Assembly: GCF_018991925.1 (NCBI RefSeq)
Contig: NW_024732415.1
Location: forward strand, 4,581,927-4,645,926
Direction of reading: 5' to 3'
Length of the DNA stretch: 64,000 nucleotides
DNA from: Homarus americanus
Taxonomy: Eukaryota > Arthropoda > Malacostraca > Decapoda > Nephropidae
Part shown: one piece after another, positions 1 to 12,419 of the stretch
How the letters are laid out: each line of letters opens with the position of its first letter
Numbering within the stretch: the first letter of the stretch is position 1
The notes under the pieces: model-generated
What the model saw: only the letters and a program-made list of their open reading frames with translations
Database searches by the model: none
Told to the model about the DNA's origin: nothing
Made by a program: the position numbers and the translations under genes

Positions 1-661
<661 letters not shown>

Positions 662-887
662 TCCTCATCTCTCTGTGTTTCCTGGCAGACTACACAATGT
701 TGACACACATAGATTCATCCATAAGTTTGCATCAAATCGTCAGTCTTATCAAACATTCCTGTGTATTCTTTTAAGTATTCTCTTTCTCCTTCCTTCTGTT
801 TCTGTTTCCTGCCCTTTCTTCCCTTCTGCTTCCTTTTGCTTCTCCCGTCTTTTCAAAACACAGATCGTTCCTCTTTTCTCTGTACAC

Positions 888-976
888 TATGTATGTATGT
901 ATGTATGTATATGTATATGTATGTATGTATGTATGTATGTACAGGTATGTATTTATGTATATATGTATATATGATT

Positions 977-1052
<76 letters not shown>
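888..1052. repeat. TATG tetranucleotide then (CA)n
   Basis: A TATG/TATA mosaic (about 888-973) is followed by about 37 CA units (978-1052). Compound tetra- and dinucleotide arrays of this kind recur throughout the window. Confidence 0.93.
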
Positions 1053-1054
<2 letters not shown>

Positions 1055-1137
1055 CCCAAGAGTCGAAGGTTTGGTCTGGTTTACCTGGCCACTAGTGAAG
1101 GTTTAGTAAGAAGAAACAAACACACACACACACGCAC

Positions 1138-2043
1138 AAGGAGGGGAGAGGAGGGGGGAGAAGGAGGGGTGAGGAGGGGGAGAAGGAGGGGTGAGGAGGG
1201 GAGAAGGAGGGGTGAGGAGGGGAAGAGGGGTGAGAGGGGAGAAGGAGGGGAGAGGAGGGGAGAAGGAGGGTGAGGAGGGGAGAAGGAGGTGAGGGGAGGG
1301 GGAGAAGGAGGTGGAGGAGGGGGGAGAAGGAGGGGAGGAGGGGGGAGAAGGAGGTGAGGAGGGGGAGAAGGGAGGGGTGAGGAGGGGAGAGGGGAGAGGA
1401 GGGGAGAAGGAGGGGAGAGGAGGGGGAAGGGGAGGGGAGAGGGAGGGAGAAGGAGGGGGGAGGGGAGGGGGAGGGAGGGGGGAGGGAGGGGGGAGAAGGA
1501 GGGAGAGGGAGGGGAGAAGGAGGGGAGAGGAGGGGGAGAAGGAGGGAGAGGAGGGGAGAAGGAGGGGGGAGGAGGGGGGGAGAAGGAGGTGAGGGAGGGG
1601 GAGAGAAGGGGAGGGTGAGGAGGGGAGAAGGGGAGGGGGAGAGGGAGGGGGAGAAGGAGGGGAGAGGAGGGGGAGAAGGAGGGGGGAGAGGAGGGGGGGA
1701 GAAGGAGGGGAGAGGAGGGGGAGAAGGAGGGGAGGGGAGAGGGGGAGAAGGAGGGGTGAGGAGGGGGAGGGAAGGGAGGGAGAGGGGGGAGAAGGAGGGG
1801 AGAGGAGGGGGAAGGAGAGGGAGGGGGAGAAGGAGGGAGAGGAGGGGAGGAGGGGTGAGGAGGGGAGAAGGAGGTGAGGAGGGGGGGAGAAGGAGGGAGA
1901 GGAGGGGGGAAGGAGGGGAGAGAGGGGAGAAGGAGGGGAGAGGAGGGAGAAGGAGGGGAGAGGAGAATAAGGCGAGAGGAGGAAAACGGAAGGGAGAGAG
2001 GGAAGAAAGGAGAAAACGGGAGGAGGGATAGAAGGAAACACGC

Positions 2044-2044
<1 letters not shown>
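1138..2044 (+). repeat. Purine-only G-rich minisatellite, about 0.9 kb
   Basis: This is an almost uninterrupted A/G tract built from degenerate units such as GAGGGGAGAAGGAGGGG, with GGGG runs every 5-12 bases. One strand is virtually all purine. The sequence permits G-quadruplex and triplex (H-DNA) structures. Proline/Ser-rich frames on the minus strand and Gly/Glu/Arg-rich frames on the plus strand are translation artefacts. Confidence 0.95.

Positions 2045-2046
<2 letters not shown>

Positions 2047-2117
<71 letters not shown>
2047..2117. repeat. (GA)n microsatellite
   Basis: About 35 pure GA units directly continue the upstream purine tract, so the strand stays all-purine for nearly 1 kb. 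Confidence 0.95.
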
Positions 2118-2121
<4 letters not shown>

Positions 2122-2305
2122 TACTCTAACTTTGACCTTAGAGTTTCTCTTCCAGTAACACATAAATACTTACCACCAGTACAGTTCTCTGTCACACTTC
2201 AACGGAATAAGTCAAGCAAGGAGATTTATGACTTACAGACACGCACACACATACAGATATAGAACATACTGACAGACAAAGAATGTTATATCCCCTGTTA
2301 GTACT

Positions 2306-2395
2306 CAGGTTAGGTTAAGGGGGGTTAGGATTGGTTAGGTTTGCTAGGGATGGTTAGTAGGGAAGGTTAGGTTTGGTTAGGTTAGGTTAGGTAAA
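2306..2395 (+). repeat. Degenerate TTAGG telomere-like patch
   Basis: GGTTAGGTT motifs are repeated with interruptions and end in several perfect TTAGG units. TTAGG is the canonical arthropod telomere unit, so this is an interstitial copy. Confidence 0.75.
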
Positions 2396-2451
2396 TTCAG
2401 TTCATGAGAGTTTGATGCACTGATGGGGTGCTGGAAGTACCAAATATGCAG

Positions 2452-2452
<1 letters not shown>

Positions 2453-2495
<43 letters not shown>
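2453..2495. repeat. (GT)n microsatellite
   Basis: About 21 GT units lie shortly upstream of the truncated LINE fragment. Confidence 0.93.
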
Positions 2496-2498
<3 letters not shown>

Positions 2499-2644
2499 AG
2501 AGGGCTGAGTTGAGATGAATAAAACAAAGAGTAAATACAGCACAAAATGTTAAAATGAATGGTGAATGACCGAACAAACGATGAATAACTAAACTGACAA
2601 AACAAACGCTTATATATATACACACACACACACAAGACCTCACA

Positions 2645-3490
2645 GGTGGAAGTAAGTGGATGACTGCACTGTGGGGTTACAGTGACATCACCGCATCAGA
2701 CTACTCATCGCTCCAAGCACCCTGGACAGGCAACAGGCATGGACTACGGAGAACAAGGTCACCATCAACCACACCAAACCGTAGTCATGCACATCAATAC
2801 CAGCCACCACCTGCAAGCCCCAGCAGCCAGAAGGTGCCCATCCTCGCCAGCTGGTGCAGTCTGCCAAACTCCTGGGTAACTATAGACAGCAAACTGACTG
2901 GAAGGCCCATGTAAATAACACAGTCAAGGCAGCCTCGTACCGTCTCTACATGCTACGACGACTTAGGTCACTTGGGACACTCACGCCAGAGCTGAGGACC
3001 ATCTACAATGCCTTTATTCTCCCCAAACTAACGTATGCCAACAGCCTGGTCGTCTTCTCTCAACTCCACCCAACAACGTCTACAGAAGAGTACAGAAAAG
3101 GGCCTGCAGAATCATGCTTTGGCGCAGAATACTTCGGCTACATCAACGCTCTCTCCACCCTGGAAATGCCATCCCTCAGTGACCTCCACCACCAAGCACT
3201 GGAAGGTTTGGCAGCCAACTTATGCACCAGTCTCGTCATCACCACCTCCTGCCACCTGCAGCCCCACCCACCTCGCGCAGTCCGCCACTACAACAAAATA
3301 CAGCCCATAGAGCCCGCACCGATAGCTATAAGAATAGCACCATCCATCTATTGTTAAAATAATAAACAACTCTGATCTATGTACTGTACAGCCCTGTAAA
3401 TGTATTCAACATATTATATCAATATGTCTAAATCAAATGTAAGGTCTGTATATTTTTATGCAACTCTATCAATAAACCGTTTATTATTAT

Positions 3491-3495
<5 letters not shown>
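2645..3495 (+). mobile_element. 5'-truncated non-LTR retrotransposon (LINE), RT C-terminus and 3' UTR
   Basis: The sequence encodes pieces of the region after the YxDD motif of a LINE reverse transcriptase. About 2700-2880 has frame-shifted HTKTVVMHINTS-like pieces. The frame from 2854 reads LLG...TDWKAHVNNTVKAASYRLYMLRRL and then LRTIYNAFILPKLTYA, the thumb/post-RT pattern of jockey- and CR1-type elements. Several frame changes (about 2780, 2870, 3040-3110) show that it is dead. A 3' UTR follows the stop near 3357 and ends in TCAATAAACCG with a (TTA)n tail that runs into TA and CA repeats at 3482-3565. The endonuclease and catalytic RT core are absent, as expected from incomplete reverse transcription. 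The exact clade is unresolved. Confidence 0.85.

Positions 3496-3565
<70 letters not shown>
3482..3565. repeat. (TTA)n-(TA)n-(CA)n compound microsatellite
   Basis: This tract grows out of the (TTA)n tail of the LINE fragment, which probably seeded it. Confidence 0.9.
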
Positions 3566-3567
<2 letters not shown>

Positions 3568-5001
3568 TGCACAATCCCCATATGAATGAATTTAATCGCA
3601 CTAGAAAATTAAACACAAACGTCCCAGGTTATTACAGGATGAGTTGAACACAAGAGCTATATACGTGTAAATGGTGACCCTGGCTTGACCTAAAGGTGAC
3701 CGCAGGTGAGGATAAAGGGGTAATGCCACGAGTCATAATAACAACCATTCGGATATATATATTTCTGTACGATGAACAACTGTAACTCATACCAGCTAGT
3801 ACTAACGTTCACACTACTATTTAGTGTTCCTAGTAGCATCAAATTCAATTACTAGTTTGTCTAGAACTGAACGGCACAGGACTAGAGATCAATGCTTAAT
3901 ACAATCGGTCGCGTGAAGGTGTGGTAGTGATCCCTCAGGTAAACAAACAATGCTTCACTCTCTTGTTTATTACGAGTGTTCTTTTGTTTTATTACCTTAT
4001 AATTGTTGGTTTAATGTACACGGCAGGTATCTGGTGTACTCGGGCGCATGAACTATTTGGGGAATTATCTTAAAATGTATAATATGTTCTTAAAGGAAGT
4101 GTCTATACAGTATACATAAACTCATCTATAATTTACTATACACTTTCCATGGTATAATAAACAGACCTTTTATATATAATTCTTACATTAATTCTTATAA
4201 TTTTCTCTATCCAGTGGAATTATACAAGCTCTTTACTATTCATTTGGTATCTATCCTCTGTTACTCCTAGCCTATCCTATTCTATCCACCGTTGTCCTCT
4301 CGTCTATCCCTCTCCATCTTTAACATTTCAACAGTAATTCCAGCACCATTCTTGAGCTTATTACAGTCACTCTCCCTTCTTACTAATTACATCTTCTCTT
4401 TTATTATCACACCATTCACTCCAACACCTCTTAGACATAATCATTTCTTCTCGTTTTCTCATCTGTTTTATTTAGTAGTTATATAAGATTTTCTCCCCAT
4501 CTCACCTTTAATAGCTCTTCTTTCTGTATTATTTCTTATTTTCATTTTTATCTTTCATTCCAAATTATTTTCTTAAGTTTAGTCATTTATGAGAACATCC
4601 ATCAGCTTTTGTTGTATTCTATTGTAGTTATCGTTATCTTTTATCTAATCCATTTGTTTATTCTCCAATTATTACTTATACATTTTTCTATCATGTTTTC
4701 CTGTCTTTACACACACCAGCTACAGCCTCCTATCATCAACAAACAGTGTAATAAAATATGAACCATCTATGTTATCCCATCCCCAAGGAATATCTCTTTT
4801 AAAGTATATATTCTCTTCTACTAGTACATGTTTCTATAATGTTTATCTTCATATACAACCACAATCCCCTCAACTTCCCTAAGACCAACAATCCTCATCA
4901 ATATTATATCACCCACAATGAAGCTTTCAGTGAGGCTTATTCAGGTATTTTCAGAACCACTTTCATTCCTCCTCCATCTCCTCGTTTCCTGGTATCTATA
5001 T

Positions 5002-5010
<9 letters not shown>
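3566..5010. other. AT-rich unique DNA, no gene seen
   Basis: About 1.4 kb of AT-rich, later pyrimidine-biased sequence. The longest open frame (4292-4486) is hydrophobic low-complexity sequence without a recognisable domain, and I do not call it. Confidence 0.5.
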
Positions 5011-5042
<32 letters not shown>

Positions 5043-5133
5043 ATTTTAACTATCCATGATATTCTGGGACTGTCCTTATAGTCTCTAATAATACCGCCAT
5101 TTTATCACTCAACCACACTACTACTCCTATTAC

Positions 5134-5201
<68 letters not shown>
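5011..5201. repeat. (CT)n and (CA)n microsatellites
   Basis: Pure CT at 5011-5039 and pure CA at about 5138-5201 are separated by 100 bp of unique DNA. Confidence 0.92.
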
Positions 5202-5203
<2 letters not shown>

Positions 5204-5857
5204 CTGACTTTACTCCCTTCACTTGTCCCCAGCTTACCTCTTCTTGTCTCTTCACCTCTTTAGTGTTATGAAATCAGAATATCCAGGTTTAATTCACCTA
5301 TCTTCGTTTCAATTACTCGTTCCTTATCCACGTACATTCACACATCCCGTTTTTATTTGATATTTCTTCTTCTTGTTTTCTGAATACTATAAGGGGGGAT
5401 ACCAGTCCCTCCTGAACTAGGAAGGAGGGATCGTCAAGCTCTGTGTATGTGTGTATGTATGTATGTATGTGCGTATGGACAGACAGACAGACAGACACAC
5501 TTAGAATAATAACAATATATAATCCAGGTATTTTCCCATCCTGTCATCATTCTTACTTCCCCGTATCCAATATTTTCCTTATGAAGTTTTTGCCCATTCT
5601 GATTTTATTTATGCCCGGCACCTTCTGAGATATTGCCCGCTTCTTGCCCCAATATGTTGTCTTGGCATTTGTCCTGAATCTTAATACAACAGCAGGTGGA
5701 GGCGGGGGTTTGAAATATATATACTGTTTATCTCTGATGCTTGTCTGTTAATAATTTATCCTGGGAATTTTCGGCCTATTGGGTTTTCTATTTGGTGTTT
5801 TGGGTTATGATCCTAAATTTTGTTCATACATGCATACAAATACATACATAGATACAT

Positions 5858-5861
<4 letters not shown>
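5202..5861. other. Unique DNA with short tetranucleotide runs
   Basis: There are short TATG (about 5445-5470) and GACA (about 5476-5499) runs. No gene or element was recognised. Confidence 0.5.

Positions 5862-5918
<57 letters not shown>
5862..5918. repeat. (TG)n microsatellite
   Basis: About 28 pure TG units. Confidence 0.95.
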
Positions 5919-5921
<3 letters not shown>

Positions 5922-5989
5922 CAGCATTATAATTAATACCAAAGAAACACAAATCAGCGTCAGGGAGACTAAATAAAACACACCAAGTG

Positions 5990-6730
5990 AACAATGACAT
6001 AAGGAAGACTGCAGCCGGAGGAACAGGTCAGCGGACGAAAGGAGAAGAAACAGAACGATAGTAAATGAGATGGAAGCATAACGACGCCTGAAAAAGTCAA
6101 GCTCATCACGACAGAGAGGCAGAGGAAGGAAGAATGACCGGGGGGTAGAGAGGAAGATTGGAGAATAGGAGAAAAAGGATCAGGATAACGAGAAGAGGGG
6201 AGAGGTAGATGATTGAGAGGCATGAGATAACACAGACGAAGATAACGACAGGAGAATAATGAGTTAAAAGAATATGAAGGAATAAGAAAATGAAAAACAA
6301 ATGTGGATGAAATTTAGCGAAAAGGACAAATACGAGGAAATGGAATATGAAGGAGACTGATAAAGAAAGATATGGGGGAAGCGAAGAGATTTACGAAAGG
6401 AAGAAAAAGAAATTACGAAGAGAAACGACAAAGTGGCAACGAAGCAGGAAACGGGGAGATGGGGGATAAGAAAGAAGGCACAAAAAGGAGGGAGAAAAGA
6501 CGGGGAGATAAGAATAAATGAAAATAAAAAAAAAGCGAGGAATACTGAAGAAGGTGACGAGATTAATAACAACATTAGGACATAGGAGTAAATAATTAAC
6601 GAATAAAACAAAAAGGTGAATGAGATAAGAAGAGAGAGGACGATAATAAGATAAAAGAAATGGAAGAAAACACGACGATAAAGCAGAGAGGAAAGAAAGA
6701 ACAAGAAGAAAGAAGGCGAGAAGAGGAACA
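5990..6730. repeat. Purine-biased low-complexity DNA
   Basis: About 740 bp dominated by A and G (GAAGA, GGAGA, AAGGA) but not tandem. It gives long Ser/Phe/Leu-rich minus-strand frames that resemble membrane proteins only because polypyrimidine codes for Phe, Leu and Ser. I see no domain in them. Confidence 0.7.
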
Positions 6731-6853
6731 CCAACGAGTCACAAAGCCAGCGAGCCAAGCATACGAAGGCGGTGGTGTAGCAGAGCTCCCTGATCACGTG
6801 GTCTGATGGCCGCCAGGGGACCCCACGATCATTGGTCCAGTGGCTAGGAGAAC

Positions 6854-6877
6854 AGAGAGAGAGAGAGAGAGAGAGAC
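6854..6877. repeat. (GA)n microsatellite
   Basis: A short pure GA run of about 12 units. Confidence 0.85.
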
Positions 6878-7041
6878 TTATTCTCACACTTTGGCTCTCT
6901 TCCACCTGGTTCTCCTTGTTGACATGGTGAAGGAGGTGTCGTCGTCGCTGAACAAGCTATCGTTGTGGTGGATCTCCGGCGCGACTGTTGTTTGTTATTA
7001 GAGAAGTAAGTAGATGAGGAATAAGATAACGAAGAAACACA

Positions 7042-7225
7042 GAGGGCCAAAGTTTCACCACAATCCCAGTCAAGTTCCACAATCACTGACCAGCTTCACC
7101 CCACCACCCCAGCCAGGTTTCACCCCACCACCCCGGTCAAGTTTCACCCCACCACGGCAAGTTTCACCCCCACCCCGACAAGTTTCACCCCACCCGGCCA
7201 AGTTTCACCACTATCACCCCGGCAG
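7042..7225 (+). repeat. Minisatellite, unit about 17-24 bp (CAAGTTTCACCCC core)
   Basis: Eight or so degenerate copies of AAGTTTCACCCCACC vary in length. No conserved reading frame is kept across units. Confidence 0.85.
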
Positions 7226-7395
7226 TGGGAGGTAAGATCTACTCCCCTAAATGTGACATAGTGTTGGGGGGAGTTTGTCTTCATGAAGCCAAGTGAAAAA
7301 TAAAAAGTTTCTTCCTCCTCTTCTGTCTGTCTATAAGGTAACGGTTGGATATATATTGTTAGTTTATAGTGATGATTTATATATAGTTTTGCGGC

Positions 7396-7495
7396 TATGT
7401 ATGTATGTATGTGTGTATGTATGTGTGTATGTATGTATGTATGTATGTATGTATGTATGTATGTATGTATGTATGTTTATCTGTCTGTCTGTGAG
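7396..7495 (+). repeat. (TATG)n tetranucleotide array
   Basis: TATG/TGTG units pass into a short CTGT run. Confidence 0.92.
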
Positions 7496-7594
7496 TAAGT
7501 GTGTGTACAATTTATATAGTAATGTGACTTAAAACCTAATATTTTCACACTTAATGTAACTTACGTAGTGGTTAATACATACAGATCTTATTAT

Positions 7595-8022
7595 CAACAC
7601 GTACATACACACTTAGACATACACGTACATACACATTAACATACAAACACGTACATACACACTTAGACATACAAACACGTACATACACACTTAGACATAC
7701 AAACACATACACATGAACATACAACACGTACATACACATATACATACAAACACCTTAGACATACAATCACGTACATACACATAAGACATACAAACACGTA
7801 CATACACATAGACATACAAACACGTACCACACTTAGACACAATCACGTACATACACACTTAGACATACAAACACGTACATACACACTTAGACATACAAAC
7901 ACGTACATACACATGAACATACAAACACGTACATACACACTTGAACATACAAACACGTACATACACATTAACATGCAAACACGTACATACACACTCAGAC
8001 ATAAAAACATACATAGACAAGG
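7595..8022 (+). repeat. 28-bp minisatellite (ACACGTACATACACAC core)
   Basis: About 15 copies of a unit containing ACACGTACATACACA followed by CTTAGACATACAA, with deletions in some units. The minus-strand Cys/Val-rich frame is an artefact. Confidence 0.9.
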
Positions 8023-8232
8023 ACAGACACAAGGCCGAGATCAGGCCCGGGGTACACTGCAGTTGACGCCTTGCCTGAGGAGGTGTCGAGGGAGTGAGCA
8101 GCGTGGAAGCCATGAGAACCCATAAAGCTTGGGGATCCAGTATAAGCTTAGTTAGAGCGGTCAGTATGGGCAGCATGGAGGCCAGCTTGAGAGCCTGAAG
8201 GAGTTACCAGCCATGTTGGTGATAAAGGTCTT
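8023..8232. other. Unique island between minisatellites
   Basis: About 200 bp of non-repetitive, higher-GC sequence lies between two minisatellites. It has no recognisable exon structure. Confidence 0.4.
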
Positions 8233-8826
8233 AACTGGCTATCCCGGGGACTACTGGGTGGTGACTATCAGGACTACTGGGTGTTGAGTGACTCCGGACT
8301 ACTGGGTGTTGGTGACTATCAGGGACTACTGGGTGTGAGTGACTATCCGGACTACTGGGTGTTGGTGACTATCCAGGGACTACTGGGTGTTGGTGACTAT
8401 CCCGGGGACTACTGGGTGTTGAGTAACTACTGGGACTACTGGGTGTTGAGTGACTATCCCGAGGACTACTGGGTGTTGGTGACTATCCCGGGACTACTGG
8501 GTGTTGAGTGACTATCCAGGGACTACTGGGTGTTGGTGACTATCCCGGGACTACTGGGTGTTGGTGACTATCCCAGGGACTACTGGGTGTTGAGTGACTA
8601 TCCAGGGACTACTGGGTGTTGAGTGACTATCCCGGGACTACTGGGTGTTGGTGACTATCCGGGGACTACTGGTGTGGTGACTATCCAGGGACTACTGGGT
8701 GTTGAGTGACTATCCCGGGGACTACTGGGTGTTGGTGACTATCCCGGGACTACTGGGTGTGAGTGACTATCCCGGGACTACTGGGTGTTGAGTGACTATC
8801 CAGGGACTACTGGGTGTTGATTAGCT
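8233..8826 (+). repeat. Minisatellite A, about 28-30 bp (GACTACTGGGTGTTG core)
   Basis: About 20 copies of a unit reading GACTACTGGGTGTTG then AGTGACTATCCC, with variable GGG/CCC lengths and occasional deletion of AGT. Unit length drifts between about 26 and 31 bp. It is directly followed by the related array B. Confidence 0.93.
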
Positions 8827-9272
8827 ATCCTGGGCACTACTTGATCTTGATTGGCTATCCCTGGCACTACTTGATCTTGATTGGCTATCTCTGGCACTAC
8901 TGGGTGTTGATTGGCTATCCTGACACTACTTGATCTTGATTGGCTATCTCTGGCACTACTTGATCTTGATTGGCTATCCTGGACACTACTTGATCTTGAT
9001 TGGCTATCTCTGGACACTACTTGATCTTGATTGGCTATCCTGGCACTGATCTTGATTGGCTATCCTGGACACTACTTGATCTTGATTGGCTATCCTGCTA
9101 CTTGATCTTGATGGCTATCCCACACTACTTGATCTTGATTGGCTATCCTGGACACTACTTGATCTTGATTAGCTATCCCCAGCACTACTTGATCTTGATT
9201 GGCTATCCTGGACACTACTTGATCTTGATTGGCTATCCTGGCACTACTTGATCTTGATTGGCTATCCTCGAC
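8827..9272 (+). repeat. Minisatellite B, 29 bp (CACTACTTGATCTTGATTGG core)
   Basis: About 15 copies of a unit reading CACTACTTGATCTTGATTGG then CTATCCTGG. It aligns with array A (ACTAC, TTG, CTATCC in the same order). Units near 8815-8850 and 8900-8920 combine the GGGTGTTG half of A with the ATTGGCTATCC half of B. Confidence 0.93.
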
Positions 9273-9367
9273 CGTTAGACAAAACTTTACTATACAGAAA
9301 TGGGTTGAAGTTTTGGACATATTAGGGGGAAAATCTTATCAAAATTCGCTATAATACACAGCTTACG

Positions 9368-9778
9368 ATAACAAACACGTTAAACAAACAAATGAAGGCT
9401 ATACAGAAGGTAAACAAACAAATGAAGGCTATACAAGAAGGTAAACAAACAAATGAAGGCTATACAGAAGGTAAACAAACAAATAGAAGGCGACAAAAAA
9501 GGTAAACAAACAAATGAAGGCTATACAGAGTTAAACAAACAAATGAAGGCTATACAGAAAGGTAAACAAACAAATAAGGCTATACAGAAGGTAAACAAAC
9601 AAATGAAAGCACAGAAGATAAACAAACAAATGAAGGCTATACAAGTAAACAAACAAATGAAGGCTATACAGAAGGTAAAACAAACAAATGAAGGCTACAC
9701 AGAAGGTAAATTAACAAATGAAGGCTATACAGAAGGTAAACAAACAAATGAAGGCTACACAGAAGGTAAACAAACAAA
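9368..9778 (+). repeat. 30-bp minisatellite (ACAAACAAATGAAGGCTATA core)
   Basis: About 13 copies of a 30-bp unit. Because 30 is divisible by three, a Lys/Asn/Gln-rich frame stays open for about 130 codons (9453-9851). Unit indels break the frame elsewhere, and no start context or domain supports a protein. Confidence 0.93.
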
Positions 9779-9959
9779 ATTATATATTAACCAACAAAAT
9801 AAACAACTTACTAAAAATAACTCCCATCATTCTTCACCAACAATCAGATAATAACTGCAAATATGAACACAAAAAAGAACTGATTCACGTGACAACAATG
9901 GTCGTCATCAGGGTGTAGACTAAACAACTCGGAGAAAGTGTCATGATATTGAAGAAGGA

Positions 9960-10290
9960 AAAAGTCTCTTCTTACTTCTATAGAGGAGGAGGAGGAGGAA
10001 GAGGAGGAGGAGACGTTAATATGGAGGTAAACGAATTGTGGAATAATATTAAAGAGGAAGAAAACAATGGAGAGAAAATAGTGGGGAGGAGGAAGAGGAG
10101 TAGGGGGTGGAAGAGGGGAGAGGAGGGTGAGGAGGAGAAAAAGTACGAGGAGGGGGAGAAATAAGAGGAGGAGGAAGAGGAAGAATGGAGGAGGAGGAAG
10201 AAGAAAGAAGAATGGGGCAGGGGGAGGAGGAGGAAAAGGAGAAGAGAGAGGGAGGAGGAAGAGAGGAAGGAGGAAAGAGGAGTTTGTTTG
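9960..10290 (+). repeat. GGA-rich purine tract
   Basis: Degenerate GAGGAGGAAG sequence, nearly all purine on the plus strand. Confidence 0.85.
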
Positions 10291-10304
10291 AGGAGTAGGA
10301 CTGA

Positions 10305-10425
10305 ACTATAAATAAGCTAAACTAAATTAAAAACTAAATTAAAATAAACTAAACATATTAAACTAAACTAAACTAAAATTAAACAGACTAAACTGAGCTA
10401 AACTAGACGAGACTAAACTGAGCCC
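10305..10425 (+). repeat. Degenerate (AAACT)n pentanucleotide array
   Basis: AAACT/AAATT pentamers and variants such as GAGACTAAACT occupy about 120 bp. Confidence 0.8.
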
Positions 10426-10556
10426 CAGGATGTGCAATAACCATGAATTTGCCAGAGAATAATATGACTTACCAAGGCGTATAAAGTGTGGCTCTTAATG
10501 CACGAAAAGGCAAAAGGAATTAAGAGACATTAACACTTGCAACAATATTGAATAAA

Positions 10557-12085
10557 CAACTGAAGCAAGAGGGGTGAGGATAGTGGAGGTGAGTGAAGCG
10601 AGAGGGTGAGGATAGTAAGGGTGAGTGAGCCGAGAGGGTTGAGGAGTAGTGGAGGTGGAGTGAAGCGAGAGGGTTGAGGGTAGTGGAGGTGAGTGGGCAG
10701 GAGGGTGAGGGATGGTGGAGGTGGAGTGGAAGCAGAGAGGGTGAGGGTAGTGGAGGTGAGTGGAGGCAGAGAGGGGTGAGGGATGGTGGAGGTGAGTGAA
10801 GCGAGAGGGGTGAGGGATAGTAGGGGGTGGGGAGAAGCGGAGGGGTGGGGATGGTGGGGTGGAGTGAAGCAGAGAGGGTGAGGATGGTGGGGTGGGGGAA
10901 GGGAGAGGGGGTGAGGATGGTGGAGGTGGAGTGAGGCAAAGAGGGTGAGGGAGGTAGTAGGGAGAGAGAGAGCCGAGAGGGTGAGGATAGTAGGGGTGAG
11001 AGAAGCGAGAGGGTGTGAGGATAAATGGAATGAGGAAGAAGCGAGAGGGTTGAGGATAGTAGGGAGTGAGGTGAAGCCTAGAGGGGTGAGGGATAGTGGA
11101 GGTGTGGGTGGAAGCGAGAGGGGTGAGGATAGTGGGGTAGAGTGAAGCTAGAGGGTGAGGATAGTAGGGGTAGAGTGAAGCTGAGGGGTGAGGGATAGTG
11201 GGGGTGAGAGAAGCGAGAAGGGTGAGGATAGTAGGGGTGAGAGAAGCGAGGAGGGTGAGGATAGTAGGGGTTAAGTGAAGCTAGGGGTGAGGATAGTAGG
11301 AATTGAGTGAAGCAGAGGGGTGGGATAGTAGGGGTGAAGTGAAGCGAGAGGGGTGAGGATAGTAGGGGTGAGGAGAAGCAGAGAGGGTGAGGATAGTAGG
11401 GAATGAGAGGAAAGAGAGGTGAGGATAGTGGGGTGAGTGAAGCTAGAGGGGTGAGGATAGTAGGGGTGAGAGAAGCAGGGAGGGGTGAGGATAGTAGGGG
11501 TGAAGTGAAGCGAGGAGGGTGAGGATATTGGGGGTGAGAGAAGCGAGGAGTGAGGGATAGTGGGGAATGAGGAGAAGCGAGAGGGGTGAGGATAGTGGGG
11601 TGAGAAGCAGGAGGGGTGGGGATAGTAGGGGTAAAGTGAAGAGGAGAGTGAGGATAGTAGGGGTGGGAGAAGCGAGAGGGGTGGGGATGGTAGGGGTGGG
11701 AGTGGGCTGGGGTGAGGATAGTAGGGGTGGGAAGAGAAGCGGAGAGGGGTGAGGGATAGTGGGGTAAGTGAAGCTGGAGAGTGTGAGGGATGGTGGAGGT
11801 GGTGGAAGGAGAGGGGTGAGGATAGTGGGGTGAGTGAGCTAGAGGGGTGAGGGGATAGTGGGGGTGGGAGGCAGGAGGGGTGAGGATAGTGGGGGTGAAG
11901 TGAGGAGAGGGGTGAGGATAGTGAGTGGGGTGAAGCTAGAGGGTGAGGTGGGGGTGGGGAGTGGAGGGAGGGTGAGGATGGAGGGGAGTGGGTGAAGCGG
12001 AGGGTGAGGGATAGTGGGGTGTGAGCTAGAGGGAGTGGGGAATAGAGTGGAAGGAGAGGGTGAGAGAAGTAGAGGTGAGAGGCAG
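10557..12085 (+). repeat. 1.5 kb G-rich minisatellite, about 30-33 bp (GAGGGGTGAGGATAGTAGGGG core)
   Basis: About 45 copies of a unit containing AGCGAGAGGGGTGAGGATAG and a following TAGGGGTGAGTGA-type segment, with many one-base indels in G runs. It is the longest array in the window. Its long Pro/Ser/His-rich minus-strand frames are artefacts. Confidence 0.93.
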
Positions 12086-12136
12086 AGAGAAAAGATCCCC
12101 ACACAATGACAAGCATATAGTTATACATACACAAAG

Positions 12137-12179
<43 letters not shown>
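12137..12179. repeat. (CA)n microsatellite
   Basis: About 21 pure CA units. Confidence 0.93.
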
Positions 12180-12184
<5 letters not shown>

Positions 12185-12349
12185 ACCTCACAGTATCGTC
12201 TACAGATTACCATTTCTCGCGTGAACTGTTGATATATATCTGTGTTACTTGTGAACAAATGTGCGTTAAGTACACTGGAAGGAGCGACAAGAGTAAGAAG
12301 GACATTAACGGTGTGAACGTCTTGAAGAGTTTGTGCCTGAGGAGGTCGA

Positions 12350-12350
12350 G

Positions 12351-12417
<67 letters not shown>
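12350..12417. repeat. (GT)n microsatellite
   Basis: About 33 pure GT units. Confidence 0.95.

Positions 12418-12419
<2 letters not shown>

Noticed and set aside
1081..2163. Proline/serine-rich 300-360 residue frames on the minus strand
   Set aside because: Three overlapping phases are open because the strand is all pyrimidine. No start context or domain is present.
7595..9778. Regular direct repeats that could suggest a CRISPR array
   Set aside because: Units are contiguous with no unique spacers, unit length drifts, and the genome is eukaryotic. They are minisatellites.
9453..9851. Lys/Asn/Gln-rich frame of about 130 codons
   Set aside because: It is the 30-bp minisatellite read in one phase; neighbouring units contain indels that break the frame.
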